Source: an uncultured Rhodocyclaceae bacterium (GTDB lineage: Bacteria > Pseudomonadota > Gammaproteobacteria > Burkholderiales > Rhodocyclaceae). From it: 64,000 bases of DNA. The notes under the pieces are model-generated. The model was not told the DNA's origin. It made no database searches and saw only the letters and a list, made by a program, of their open reading frames with translations. A program made the position numbers and the translations under genes. Each line of letters starts with the position of its first letter. Positions within the stretch are counted from its first letter, which is position 1. Below are positions 17,780-26,722 of this stretch, in pieces. Location of the stretch: assembly GCA_907163075.1 (NCBI GenBank), contig CAJQTY010000001.1, positions 2,728,001 through 2,792,000 on the forward strand. Reading direction: 5' to 3'.

Positions 17780-18362
17780 AGCCAAGCTCGTGGAAAACTT
17801 CAAAATACTTGTTGCACCCACGGCAGTGGCCGCATGCAACATTTGCTTTGTGGCAACTATGAGCCCAAGCCAAGCAGTCGCTCGAAATGCCGGAACGGAG
17901 GACTAACTCGGTTGTTGTCAGATCCATCGCGGGTGCGTGGACCTGTATCCTACCCTCCTGGCAGAACATCAGGGCGGACAGAGAATCAACAAATTCCTGG
18001 GTACCGTCGCGATGGCTTGAATCGGACCTAACTGTTCCAATCCAAAGCTCGGTAATGCCAAGCGAAATTGCGCGCATCGCAACCAGTGTGACCAGCAGTT
18101 GATTTCTGTAGGGCCACCAATCCGAAGCGGGCGCGCAAGTATCAGCCTCGGCTCCAGCCATATCCCCTGAACCTAAAGTGCGGCAATCGATCCGAAGAAC
18201 TTGATGAGGAAGGTCAAGGCGCTTACAGATGGCCGTTGCCGCTGCAATCTCTCCTTCAGCCGCCAGTTGCCCATAGTCCACAGTGAAGGCAAGGTCAGGA
18301 TGTTTCCACCACGCAAGCGCAAGTGAATCCATTCCCCCAGACAATAGCAGCGCAGATTTCAT
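17757..18362 (-). CDS. QueC-like 7-cyano-7-deazaguanine synthase family protein
   Basis: 201 residues. The N-terminal PP-loop is LLLSGGMDSLALAWW (SGGxDS, ATP binding). The C-terminus has CHKANVACGHCRGC, the C-x7-C-x2-C-x2-C zinc site of QueC. It is slightly shorter than housekeeping QueC (about 220-230). No QueD, QueE or QueF lies nearby, so it is not part of a queuosine operon. QueC-like enzymes also serve type IV CBASS and Qat, where, as I recall recent work, they attach a 7-deazaguanine to a partner protein's N-terminus. The start overlaps the upstream fusion gene by 4 bp (ATGA). Confidence 0.85.
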   Translation of the reverse strand: MKSALLLSGGMDSLALAWWKHPDLAFTVDYGQLAAEGEIAAATAICKRLDLPHQVLRIDCRTLGSGDMAGAEADTCAPASDWWPYRNQLLVTLVAMRAISLGITELWIGTVRSDSSHRDGTQEFVDSLSALMFCQEGRIQVHAPAMDLTTTELVLRSGISSDCLAWAHSCHKANVACGHCRGCNKYFEVFHELGYDLDRSR

Positions 18363-19567
18363 TGCTCGGCGGCCGTCCAGAGAGTCTGGTAGATGGCAGT
18401 GACGTAGTCTTCGTAAAGCATACAGCCGGAACCGAGCATCATTTTCTTATCTTCATCTGATTCGTTTTCGGAGTAAAAGATTACCGGCTTGCCAACGGCG
18501 CGCGCATACCCGATTTCATAAACCGTGCCGGGGTCAAGCCCATCACCGATTGCGAATACAAGATCACAATCGCGAATGGCCTTTAGGTCCAGCTCAACCA
18601 CATCATTGGCCGAGCCGCGACCGACATCATGGAAGGGCGAAAACACGGCAAGTCCCATCTCACGCAAATTCGTCCGTGCCTGTTCCAGCAACCATAGCTC
18701 ACCCAACGTGAAAAAAGGGCCAGCAAGATACACCGTCGGTCTAAACCCATCAAGATAGCGCCTTGACGGTTGAATGGTCCGAGAACAGAACTCGTTTAAG
18801 CGCCGCTCTGTCGGGAAGCCTCGGTTTTCGCAGTAGTAAGCGGTCGCTTTCGACGCCAGCATTGCTGACTCGGCGGCGGGTAGGCATTTCGTTATCCAAT
18901 TGAAAGCAAAATTGGCTACATAGTTGTCACCAGACCCCAACTTCCAGACACGTTCGGTTCGGAATGCGGGTATCTGCGAAAACGCACCCCGATCCAGAAC
19001 AAGAGCGCCACGTGCCCCCATCTTAACAACCACTACTTCGGCATTAGACTTCTCTGAAATCTCCTGCGCGACCAAGTGCAGATCATCATCTATTCTTCCA
19101 GTCAGCACTTTTGCCTCGTGGTTATTCAATACGATGGCCAAATGTTCAGAACGCGATCCATTCTCGTGAAAATTCTTGGGGGCGGTGACACTCTGAGGGT
19201 CATAGACAGCAAAAGCTGCATGAACGATCGCGTCGCTATCAATCATTCCGAAACGAACAACCCCTTCCTCACAGATTTCGAGAGGCGGGAGCGAACCCGA
19301 CGGACTACTGATTTTCGGCCTAGCCAAACCGTGATCATAGTGGAAGCCCGTACATTCTTTAATATCTTCCGCGAGTAGTGCGAACCCCTCAAGAGCCGCT
19401 CGTTCTTCGATGACCTGTTTTCCCAACGGGTCGAGGTGTGCATGGAGCGTTGCATGTCCTCCCATTTGCGCGATGGCAGACGCAGCACGTCCGGCGGAAC
19501 CGTAGACCTCGCACCAGTTTGGATGCATGCATATTTCACGGTAGACACCACCAACGATATGAAGCAT
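18359..19567 (-). CDS. PfkB-family kinase fused to nucleoside 2-deoxyribosyltransferase
   Basis: 402 residues. Residues about 1-265 are a PfkB/ribokinase-like domain: GGVYREI at the start, NNHEAKVLTG in the middle, and KLGSGDNYVANFAFNW in place of the usual GAGD anion hole, keeping the base aspartate. Residues about 280-400 are a nucleoside deoxyribosyltransferase: VYLAGPFF, VFSPFHDVGRG, CDLVFAIGDG and GTVYEIGYARAVGKPV with the catalytic glutamate. Together they could phosphorylate a nucleoside and swap or remove its base, so they would fit supply of a modified base or nucleotide to the QueC-like protein. The gene starts 21 bp after the small MSGTSGGS protein. Confidence 0.85.
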   Translation of the reverse strand: MLHIVGGVYREICMHPNWCEVYGSAGRAASAIAQMGGHATLHAHLDPLGKQVIEERAALEGFALLAEDIKECTGFHYDHGLARPKISSPSGSLPPLEICEEGVVRFGMIDSDAIVHAAFAVYDPQSVTAPKNFHENGSRSEHLAIVLNNHEAKVLTGRIDDDLHLVAQEISEKSNAEVVVVKMGARGALVLDRGAFSQIPAFRTERVWKLGSGDNYVANFAFNWITKCLPAAESAMLASKATAYYCENRGFPTERRLNEFCSRTIQPSRRYLDGFRPTVYLAGPFFTLGELWLLEQARTNLREMGLAVFSPFHDVGRGSANDVVELDLKAIRDCDLVFAIGDGLDPGTVYEIGYARAVGKPVIFYSENESDEDKKMMLGSGCMLYEDYVTAIYQTLWTAAEQ

Positions 19568-19588
19568 GTCAATCTCCTATTTCTACAA

Positions 19589-19912
19589 CTACTTGGCAGC
19601 AACCCGAATACGAACTTGACCTCCATTTACGCTTAGAACGGTCGCGCAGTATTGAGTACCCCCAAGGAGACATTCACGCAACCTCTGAACCTGTGGCGCA
19701 GCAATTCCTCCGGCAATTTTTCCGTCATGCACCGCTGCAACGATAGTTGTCGATCCGGATTGTGTGATAACCACTTCAAGCAAACTCCCCTCAAGCAGGT
19801 TATCTACAACCTCATCCTTCGGCGAGTTGAGTTGTGTTTCGAACGAGAGCGCATCACACGAATCTGAAGATTCAAATCCATTGTTAAAACTACCACCACT
19901 TGTTCCTGACAT
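19589..19912 (-). CDS. Small protein with MSGTSGGS N-terminus, unknown
   Basis: 107 residues. The N-terminal 30 are Ser/Gly/Asn-rich and look unfolded (MSGTSGGSFNNGF). The rest (about 32-107) is predicted to be a compact beta-rich domain ending VLSVNGGQVRIRVAAK. GGGAGA lies 8 bases before the ATG, so the start is good. It is the first gene of the QueC-like operon. Met followed by Ser is normally trimmed, leaving a free Ser-Gly-Thr-Ser end. QatB proteins, partners of another QueC-like enzyme, also begin with a GTS-type sequence as I remember them, so this may be the protein that is modified. No known domain was recognised. Confidence 0.65.
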   Translation of the reverse strand: MSGTSGGSFNNGFESSDSCDALSFETQLNSPKDEVVDNLLEGSLLEVVITQSGSTTIVAAVHDGKIAGGIAAPQVQRLRECLLGGTQYCATVLSVNGGQVRIRVAAK

Positions 19913-19934
19913 ATCGTTCTCCCATTAGGCGTTA

Positions 19935-19986
19935 TTGAAATAGTAACGTTTCAAATCCAATAGCTCCCGCTTCGATTTGCAAATCG
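19935..19986 (-). promoter_or_regulatory. Two palindromes upstream of the QueC-like operon
   Basis: TTGAAA-N8-TTTCAA (19935-19954) and the perfect 14-bp palindrome CGATTTGCAAATCG (19973-19986) lie 23 to 74 bp before the first start codon. AT-rich sequence with TACAAT follows further upstream on the minus strand (about 19998-20003). This fits an operator region, but no regulator gene is linked and no clear -35 box was found. Confidence 0.4.
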
Positions 19987-20247
19987 CATAAATATTGTAC
20001 GACTTTATCATCCTTGTAAGCGTAGTGCCTTTGCATCTAGACGCTCACGTTGATTTGTAAGCCTCGACAGGTTTGGCGTTAAGGTCATGAGGGAGTATTT
20101 CGCCTAACCTCAGATTTCCTGATCCCGACGGGATTTTTGCGAGCTGAACCGGAAAAGCAATGGCACTTTATCTGACTGAACGTGACGATTGCCAAGGTAA
20201 GATTGGATCGTCGATCCAGCGCGATCATGCACGACGAGTCAGAGCAC

Positions 20248-20943
20248 ATGAAGCAATCATTTTCGCCGGAATTCCCTCGCGGTGCTGAGAAGATTGGAAA
20301 CGGGCTGAGCATTCTTAAGGAAGAGGAGACGGTCACCTACTTTCTGGGGAGCGACAACTATTTTTCGCATGCACAGGGTGACCGGAGTGGAGAGCGGTTT
20401 GCGCTCACGAGCCTGATGGTGAATCGGCATGTTCGGGCGGCAGACCTGGAGCGCTCCTCGCTGGGCATTCCGCACCGCACTCTGATGAACTGGATGGCGC
20501 AGTACCGGGAAGCCGGGCCGGGATCCTTCTATTCGGAGGCGTCGCACCAGAAGCCACGTGTCATGACGCCCAACGTGGTGGGGGAGTTTGCGAACCTGCT
20601 GGCGGCAGGCTACCGTCCCGCGGCTATTGCTCGACAAGTTGGCATCGGCGAATCCACGTTGCGCAAAGCCATCGCGCGCAAGCGCATTGTGCCGTGTGCG
20701 ACGATCCCGACAGACGGCATGAACCAGATCACGGCCCTTGTCGGCAGCACCAAGGGCGAACGCAGCCGACTCGATGCCGAAGCCGCAGAAGGGGTAGGCA
20801 CCGCCTGCACCCGTGCGGATGAACGCATGGCCGCCGTGCTGGGGCTGGCGCACAGTGCCGCCACCCGCTTTGAACCCGCCACCGATGTCAGTCTGGGCGG
20901 GTTGCTGGCGGGACTGTCCAACCTTCTGAAGCAACTGCCATGA
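20248..20943 (+). CDS. IS66-type element accessory protein (TnpA-like, HTH)
   Basis: About 231 residues from ATG 20248 (MKQSFSPEFPRGAEKIGNG), chosen because relatives begin MKxSFS; an earlier start at 20182 is possible. The central part has two helix-turn-helix stretches (GIPHRTLMNWMAQYREAG and GYRPAAIARQVGIGESTLR). Such proteins precede tnpB in a subgroup of IS66 elements. Its stop overlaps the tnpB start. The element is incomplete, so the protein is probably functionless unless other copies exist. Confidence 0.6.
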   Translation: MKQSFSPEFPRGAEKIGNGLSILKEEETVTYFLGSDNYFSHAQGDRSGERFALTSLMVNRHVRAADLERSSLGIPHRTLMNWMAQYREAGPGSFYSEASHQKPRVMTPNVVGEFANLLAAGYRPAAIARQVGIGESTLRKAIARKRIVPCATIPTDGMNQITALVGSTKGERSRLDAEAAEGVGTACTRADERMAAVLGLAHSAATRFEPATDVSLGGLLAGLSNLLKQLP

Positions 20944-21160
20944 TGCCGACGCCGAACCAGGTCTGGCTGGTGGTCGAAGCGATCGACATGCGCGCCGGCA
21001 TCGACGGCCTCTCGCAGCGGGTCCAGACCACTCTCGGCCGCACGCCGTGCGATGGCAGCGCCTACGCCTTCCGCAACCGCCGCCAGAATCGACTCAAGCT
21101 GCTCATCTGGGATGGCACCGGCGTCTGGGTGCGACGGAGCCTTACAGATCAACTGCACTC
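20940..21160 (+). pseudogene. IS66 TnpB, truncated
   Basis: The frame gives VWLVVEAIDMRAGIDGLS and LKLLIWDGTGVWV, the TnpB (IS66 Orf2) signature. It loses similarity after about residue 70 and runs into the reversed end of the zinc-ribbon gene. The transposase TnpC and the right end are missing, so a deletion or a later rearrangement joined this IS to the Tn7-like module. Confidence 0.75.
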
Positions 21161-22729
21161 GTACCTTTTCAGGTAATACTTAACAGCAGAAACAGATAGT
21201 CCGTCATTTGCCATACGTCCGGGAAACAGCTTCACCGAATTCTTGCCTGACCTACTCTCGTCAGCCGCGTCAGACAGGAAGCGGTCGACGGGCGCAGCTA
21301 TTTTCACCCAGTCATTATCGATCTGCAGTCTGACTATGCCATCCGAAATATCCAAGTGTCTGCGGTCCATGGAAAGAACTTTCTCAAGTGGGACGCCATA
21401 TAACACCGACAGCAGTTTTGCCACCATGGCTAGACGCGCCTTCTTGGTCGAGGCCGATCTGATTGCCGACACCAAACGGCCGACCATATCTGCAATCGCG
21501 TTCACGGATGGCTCTTTGCTAGCACTCTTGTTTGGAATCGCCAGGCTGTGCCCCGTAATTTCCTTCACGAATTTAACCCAAGGGAAAAGTGATGCACGAT
21601 GGCCCGGCTTTGACTTCAGGAATGCTTTGACATGATCGCTCGTCAGATCAGCAATTTTGGCGACTTCAGAGAAATTCAGGAGAGCTAGCGCGGATCGGAG
21701 ATAGAGTCGTCGGGTGCGTGCGCTCAGCGTTTCTTTCTGCGCCAAAAAATCAACGGCATACTTTCTTAGCGACTTTTCCCATGGCTTCCCCTTGGCCAGC
21801 AGCAGCGCACTCTCGATCCTTCGAATATCCGACGATTCAGCACGTTCCTGCATTGACTCGGTAAAAAAACCGCGTTCTCTCAAAAACATCCCGAATAAAC
21901 CAGAACGCCTGAATTCTTCGGTGGTAAGCAGTGATGGAATAGTCGAAAGATCTATCGAACGACTGTCGGTGTGAAACTGTTCCACGCGATCAAGGATGAC
22001 TAAAATTCTTGGCAGTGATCCGAGCACCTGGTTCACCGAGTTCCTGGCGATTACCCACTCAACAAACGCATTCAGCAGCGTGTTCGTATCCGAATAGAAC
22101 AAAAGCAAAGCCAGTTGTTCGGCTTTATGCCGAAAGGAACGAATCAATCCGCAGCGCAAACAAGGAGCGCTCCCTGCTCCGCCGAGAGAAACTCCGCAGT
22201 CTGGACAGGGGTGAATAGCATCTGGCGCTGCGGCACACCGTTTACAAAGAGCTTTGCCGTCCTGTGAAAGAGCAAATCGCTCACGGTGTTTGCCACAGAT
22301 ACAGCAGGTCGCACAGGTTAGTTTGCGCCGGCATGCATCGCAAATCTGTTCCTCCGTTACGCCGACAATCCGAGATAGACGTGACGACAACGCCCCGCAA
22401 TGGGGGCACGCTTTCTTCTCCCGAAAGTACGGGGCACAACTGGGGCAAACCGGTTTTCCCTTGAAAATAAGCCCAGCAGATTTCATTGGGCGTTCACAGC
22501 GCAGACAAACACGCGCAGCTCTACGGCAGGTTGGGCATATTGGCTCAGGATCCTGCGCCAATGCACGGACCGGTCCGGCACACTGAACGCAGGTTCGATG
22601 CTTGAAGAGGCGTTGATAGCAGGTTTGGCACAAAGGTGTACCAAGGTGGACTTTGTGAGCCTTTGCGATTCCTCTGCCGCACTCTCCACACTGACGCTGG
22701 ACCCCGTTTGACGGTTTCGTCAAGGTCAT
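21149..22729 (-). CDS. Zinc-ribbon-rich transposition protein (TniE-like)
   Basis: 526 residues. The first about 190 hold at least six CxxC pairs (CGECGRG, CQTC, CVQC, CPTC, CLRC, CPSC, CPHCG, CDAC, CPDCG, CLRCG), an array of zinc ribbons that would grip DNA or RNA; the remainder is alpha-helical and resembles a recombinase-like core-binding domain without a visible catalytic tyrosine. The gene is last in the tns-like operon and overlaps TniQ by 4 bp, the place of tniE in comM-targeting elements, where it helps choose the target site. The C-terminus ends at the join with the IS66 remnant, so a few residues may be lost. Confidence 0.65.
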   Translation of the reverse strand: MTLTKPSNGVQRQCGECGRGIAKAHKVHLGTPLCQTCYQRLFKHRTCVQCAGPVRALAQDPEPICPTCRRAARVCLRCERPMKSAGLIFKGKPVCPSCAPYFREKKACPHCGALSSRLSRIVGVTEEQICDACRRKLTCATCCICGKHRERFALSQDGKALCKRCAAAPDAIHPCPDCGVSLGGAGSAPCLRCGLIRSFRHKAEQLALLLFYSDTNTLLNAFVEWVIARNSVNQVLGSLPRILVILDRVEQFHTDSRSIDLSTIPSLLTTEEFRRSGLFGMFLRERGFFTESMQERAESSDIRRIESALLLAKGKPWEKSLRKYAVDFLAQKETLSARTRRLYLRSALALLNFSEVAKIADLTSDHVKAFLKSKPGHRASLFPWVKFVKEITGHSLAIPNKSASKEPSVNAIADMVGRLVSAIRSASTKKARLAMVAKLLSVLYGVPLEKVLSMDRRHLDISDGIVRLQIDNDWVKIAAPVDRFLSDAADESRSGKNSVKLFPGRMANDGLSVSAVKYYLKRYECS

Positions 22730-23838
22730 CGGTCCGCCCCGTTAAGCACCCCCGCCTTTCTGATGAGCAGTCCTGCTCTTGCCTCCCTGTAGGCACCCTT
22801 GGTCTCGTAGTCATCTCGAAGACGTCGAAAATTGACTTTTAACCGGCGGCGCCGAATGTTCACCGGCCCATGCGAATAGGGAAGTCGATCAATGGCTGTC
22901 TTGACCCAGCAGGGCCAAGGTCCAAATTCCTGTGCAAGGTAGTGCTGGGTCAGATCGGACATTGCGGCCCACTGAACCCATGCATCAGGCCAGCCAAGGA
23001 GCCATCGACCGACTTCTCCCATCACCGCCGCACGTTCGGATGTTCGCAACAGTGCCCAGGTCTTGTTTTTCTTCGCAGGAATTGCAACCAATGCACTTGA
23101 TTTGCGTGCTGCCAAACGACACATCCGATGCACGCCGTCGAGAAAATCCATTGGTCCAATATCCTCGACGAACGCTCCTCCGATGCCAGTCAGTGTGTGG
23201 GTATGTAGCGCTTCCTCCGCATCGACGAGTGTGCCTGACAATGCAAACAGCACGGCGAGTTGCAAGCGCAAGGCAGGGTCTTCAGCGCTTGTGCCCTCGC
23301 GAGTGATCAGGGATGCCCCACATTTGTGGCATTCAGCATTGGTTAGGGACTGCTTACGATGTGGCGTGAATGGAGCATTGCAGCTCGGGCATGAATCCCG
23401 AAGCAAACTGCCATGAATTGGACAGGCCACCATGAACTCGAGCCGCCAAAGCCGACGCAAAAAATGTGGTTTCGCGGCCAAGCATGCCGAACAATACTGT
23501 TGTCCAAAACGACGGCGTACCCGGTGATAGACGCCCACTGGCAGAATACCTCTCTGACACCCCTGTATCCAATCTTTGAAACCAGTGGCTTTCACCACGT
23601 CGCGTAACGTCGTACGTTCCAATGCATCGAATCGGATACCGGTGACGCGCGAAACCTGATGAAGCAGGGCATCCGGCGCCGTGCGGTCGATATCACGCGT
23701 CCAGAACTGCAACGTTGGCCACAACAAAACGCAAAGCTCGTGGCCTGATGCGCTGTGATTGTGCGCAAGGCGCAAGAGTAGGGACGATAGCGTTTCGCCT
23801 GGTTGGGGAGAAGGCACGTGCGCTACCAACGTTGTCAC
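22726..23838 (-). CDS. TniQ/TnsD-type target-site protein
   Basis: 370 residues. It starts PSPQPGETLSSLLLRLA, the TniQ family N-terminus. Two zinc-binding groups follow: YCSACLAAKPHFLRRLW, then ACPIHGSLLRDSCPSC with CHKCGASL. TniQ-type proteins recruit the TnsC-like ATPase to the attachment site. The gene overlaps its neighbours by 4 bp on both sides. With the adjacent zinc-ribbon protein it probably recognises comM. Confidence 0.8.
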   Translation of the reverse strand: MTTLVAHVPSPQPGETLSSLLLRLAHNHSASGHELCVLLWPTLQFWTRDIDRTAPDALLHQVSRVTGIRFDALERTTLRDVVKATGFKDWIQGCQRGILPVGVYHRVRRRFGQQYCSACLAAKPHFLRRLWRLEFMVACPIHGSLLRDSCPSCNAPFTPHRKQSLTNAECHKCGASLITREGTSAEDPALRLQLAVLFALSGTLVDAEEALHTHTLTGIGGAFVEDIGPMDFLDGVHRMCRLAARKSSALVAIPAKKNKTWALLRTSERAAVMGEVGRWLLGWPDAWVQWAAMSDLTQHYLAQEFGPWPCWVKTAIDRLPYSHGPVNIRRRRLKVNFRRLRDDYETKGAYREARAGLLIRKAGVLNGADR

Positions 23839-24713
23839 GCGGCAACTTCCCGGCTTCGGAGTTTAGCGACAACGCAATCGACAATGTCCCTGGTTATTTT
23901 TTCCTTGCCGTCCTTGATTGCTGCTACGGCCGATTCTTTGATGATGCGAGTTATGCTTCCAATGGTTCCTTGTCCTCCCAGAATTATGGGTATGGCGATT
24001 TCTTTGTCGTTTGCAATGTTAGAGCGCTCCGCAAGCGGTATTGTCAATTCGATGCTTGCCAGAAGACTTAGGGTCTCCGTATTCTTTCCCCACTTCGGTA
24101 GCGACAATTTTTCGAACCGGGTGACAAACTGGGAATCAGTAGCGAGAGCAACAACGATGTTATTCGTCCCTGCCGCCACAAATGACACGCGTAACACATT
24201 TATCAAGCTTTTCAATGAGGCGAGGAATTGCCGCTGGTTTGCAGCCGACCCGTTGAGCATGTTATGAAACTCGTCAGCCAAGAGCAGCCGAATACCCAAC
24301 TCACTAACGCGGTCAATGATCTTGGCGAGCAACCGTTCGGGTGCGGCATCCTCCCGATGCGCAACTAACAGCGCTTTTAGTATTTGGCTATAGAGCCGTC
24401 CTTCATCAGGAGCTGACGGCGTCTCGAATTTCAAAACGGCTACATGCGACTCGTCGCTCTCACTCCCGCGCAGGGGATGCTGTTTGATGCATTGTTGAAG
24501 GAGCATCGTCTTCCCGTTATTAGGATCACCGACAATCGCTAGACACGGCATACGTAGGTTACGTGGATACTCAATTAGTCTGGTGAATTCCTCCAAAATA
24601 GCCGTGGCAGCGGTGTAGCCTATCCACCTATCCTGCTCGATAAACTCAATACGGTCTTCAGGCGTCCACAGGACAGCAGTCAGGGCCTCCCCCAAGAGGT
24701 GATCAAATTTCAT
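23835..24713 (-). CDS. TnsC/TniB-type AAA+ ATPase
   Basis: 292 residues. Walker A is VGDPNNGKTMLLQQ near 60 and Walker B is LLLADEFHNML near 140, with the DEFH box usual in TniB. It bridges the target-recognition proteins and the transposase and controls activation. The start overlaps the tnsB-like stop (ATGA). Intact. Confidence 0.85.
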   Translation of the reverse strand: MKFDHLLGEALTAVLWTPEDRIEFIEQDRWIGYTAATAILEEFTRLIEYPRNLRMPCLAIVGDPNNGKTMLLQQCIKQHPLRGSESDESHVAVLKFETPSAPDEGRLYSQILKALLVAHREDAAPERLLAKIIDRVSELGIRLLLADEFHNMLNGSAANQRQFLASLKSLINVLRVSFVAAGTNNIVVALATDSQFVTRFEKLSLPKWGKNTETLSLLASIELTIPLAERSNIANDKEIAIPIILGGQGTIGSITRIIKESAVAAIKDGKEKITRDIVDCVVAKLRSREVAA

Positions 24714-26722
24714 ATGTCAATATCCTTGAATGCTGTCGCAGGACTACTGAAGAGATCGTCGTCGGTATCTGACGCTGCGTTATCCGCGGCAGACGTGTTA
24801 GCCTTTTTCGTTGGAGTAGCGGCGCTATGGTTTGAACCTGGGGCGGCGTTCGAGGGGTTTTTCGCTGCAGACTTTTTGTTTGCCGGTTTTGGTTTACTCT
24901 TCGCTTTTCTAGCGGCCTGGGTCTGTTCGATCTCGTACGTCTCGCGCGCCTTGCTTCGCTGTACATAGCCTTTGGTTGCTGCTTCGTCGACGTGAAGCAA
25001 GCCTTCCTTAGTCATCGCTCCGCGATACTCATCGTATTCTGACCAACTGATATCCGGCCACGTCGTGTCGCGTACCGGGATTTCGAAGTGTTGATTAACC
25101 TCTGGATCCCAGAACCAGATGCGTCGAATGCTTCGCGGGTCATAGTGAAAGAGAAATTTTCTCTTCTTTGTCGGATCCGCTGGATCAGGTGCTCCGATCC
25201 AGCGATTGAGAACCTCGTGGTAATACTTGCGTGTTCCGATTTCGACTCCATACGGATGAATCGCACGCCGCTCAAACGGAAGAAAATCGAGTCGCATTTT
25301 TTCTGGATTTAGCGGTATTGGGGGTAAGCCGACACCCGGGTTGTTGGCATCTCCGAGCAAACCTTGCTCCCATTTGCGAAGTGGCGTCGTATTGAGAGAG
25401 GAATGCCGATTGACGTGATAACTATTGACGATCCAATCGACGATCTCCAATTCCAGTGCCGCAAGCGTATAAACGGACTTTTTAGAGGAATCGTAGTCAG
25501 GGCTGATATCAGGCGCCCGGTGGGTGGTCCCGCGTTTCTTGTGTAATTGCTTATTGACATTCCCGACCATGGACTCGATATAGGCACCGTACCGTGGTTT
25601 TTTAAATGGGCGCAGTTGAAGATCGATGTTGTGCTCTTCGCACGCGCGCCGGAGTAACGCCCCCTTGAATTCATTGGCGTTGTCCGAGAATACTTTTCGA
25701 TACTTGCCAAAGACAGGCCATCGGCCGGGCAGACCCAGTTTGGACAACAAGTCGCGTTTTGGCATCATTCCCATATAGAGGCACACCCCGGCTCCGAACG
25801 CGGAAGGACTCATCAGGCTTAGGAAATAGCCGACGATCATTCGCGAGAACGAATCGATTGCCAGAGTAAGCCATGGTCGCTTCTCGATTGGCTGGCGTGT
25901 CTGAACGTCCACCACTTTCATGTCCAACAGGACGTGGTCGATCTGCACAGATTCCAGTGGAAACGTTCCCTCCGGGAAACTTCCTGGCGTAGCCTCAAAA
26001 CGATGCTGTGCTAATTCCTTGTTACCTCGTTCAGACATCCTCCGCTTCAGCGGAATATCAACGATGCGGTTGCGAATGGTGTTGGAGTGAGGTCGACTGA
26101 TCCCTTTTTTATCGCAACTGTCATGGATTCTCTGTATCACTGTTGCGGGAGTGTCGGCTTGCGGATCGAGGTATAGCTCCAAATCTTCGTCAATGATCGC
26201 TTCTTGCTCGGCATTTAGTAACCTTGTTCCTCGCTTCCGGCCACGCGTTCCTTTTACGAGTCCAGACATGTGCCCTGAATTTCTATAACTGGCCATCCAT
26301 CGGTATAGCGTACTGGCTTGCATTGCCTTTTCCTTTGCAACCAGCACCACATCAGCGCGTGTGCGCCTAGGGGTTTCGAGGAGAGGTCTGATGATCGCGT
26401 GGCGTACTTTTGCTTCATTCCAGTCCGCATCGCTTATATCGTTGATGTTACGCCTGGTTGATCTTTGCGCACTGGATGTGGTTTCTCCTTCCACCGCCTG
26501 GTTCGCCGTTTCCGAGACGGCCGTGACCGATGCTTCAGAAACATGCTTTAACTCAGTTGGATGAACCCGCTCGGTCTCGCCACTATCAACGTACTGAATC
26601 ACAACGCTATCGAGCGACAATAGGCGACGGACCTTGCATGCCTTCCCAAGATAGGAGACATAGGCGCCTTGAGTTATCTCGAAGTATCCTCCCCGTGGCT
26701 GAACTTGGTTGGCGTCAGACAT
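24710..26722 (-). CDS. TnsB/TniA-type DDE transposase
   Basis: 670 residues. The N-terminal half has HTH DNA-binding segments (MQASTLYRWMASYRNSG). The DDE residues are in SVQIDHVLLDMKVVD near 260, FSDNANEFKG near 340 and YGAYIESMVGNVNK near 380. A Mu-type beta-barrel follows, and the last 50 residues are Lys/Ala-rich and probably disordered, likely the TnsC contact. It joins the transposon 3' ends to comM. The gene overlaps the TnsA-like gene by 8 bp. Confidence 0.9.
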   Translation of the reverse strand: MSDANQVQPRGGYFEITQGAYVSYLGKACKVRRLLSLDSVVIQYVDSGETERVHPTELKHVSEASVTAVSETANQAVEGETTSSAQRSTRRNINDISDADWNEAKVRHAIIRPLLETPRRTRADVVLVAKEKAMQASTLYRWMASYRNSGHMSGLVKGTRGRKRGTRLLNAEQEAIIDEDLELYLDPQADTPATVIQRIHDSCDKKGISRPHSNTIRNRIVDIPLKRRMSERGNKELAQHRFEATPGSFPEGTFPLESVQIDHVLLDMKVVDVQTRQPIEKRPWLTLAIDSFSRMIVGYFLSLMSPSAFGAGVCLYMGMMPKRDLLSKLGLPGRWPVFGKYRKVFSDNANEFKGALLRRACEEHNIDLQLRPFKKPRYGAYIESMVGNVNKQLHKKRGTTHRAPDISPDYDSSKKSVYTLAALELEIVDWIVNSYHVNRHSSLNTTPLRKWEQGLLGDANNPGVGLPPIPLNPEKMRLDFLPFERRAIHPYGVEIGTRKYYHEVLNRWIGAPDPADPTKKRKFLFHYDPRSIRRIWFWDPEVNQHFEIPVRDTTWPDISWSEYDEYRGAMTKEGLLHVDEAATKGYVQRSKARETYEIEQTQAARKAKSKPKPANKKSAAKNPSNAAPGSNHSAATPTKKANTSAADNAASDTDDDLFSSPATAFKDIDI

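Noticed and set aside
17757-18362. QueC-like gene as part of a queuosine or dpd DNA-modification operon
   Set aside because: No QueD/QueE/QueF, TGT or dpd-type genes lie nearby, so neither pathway is supported.
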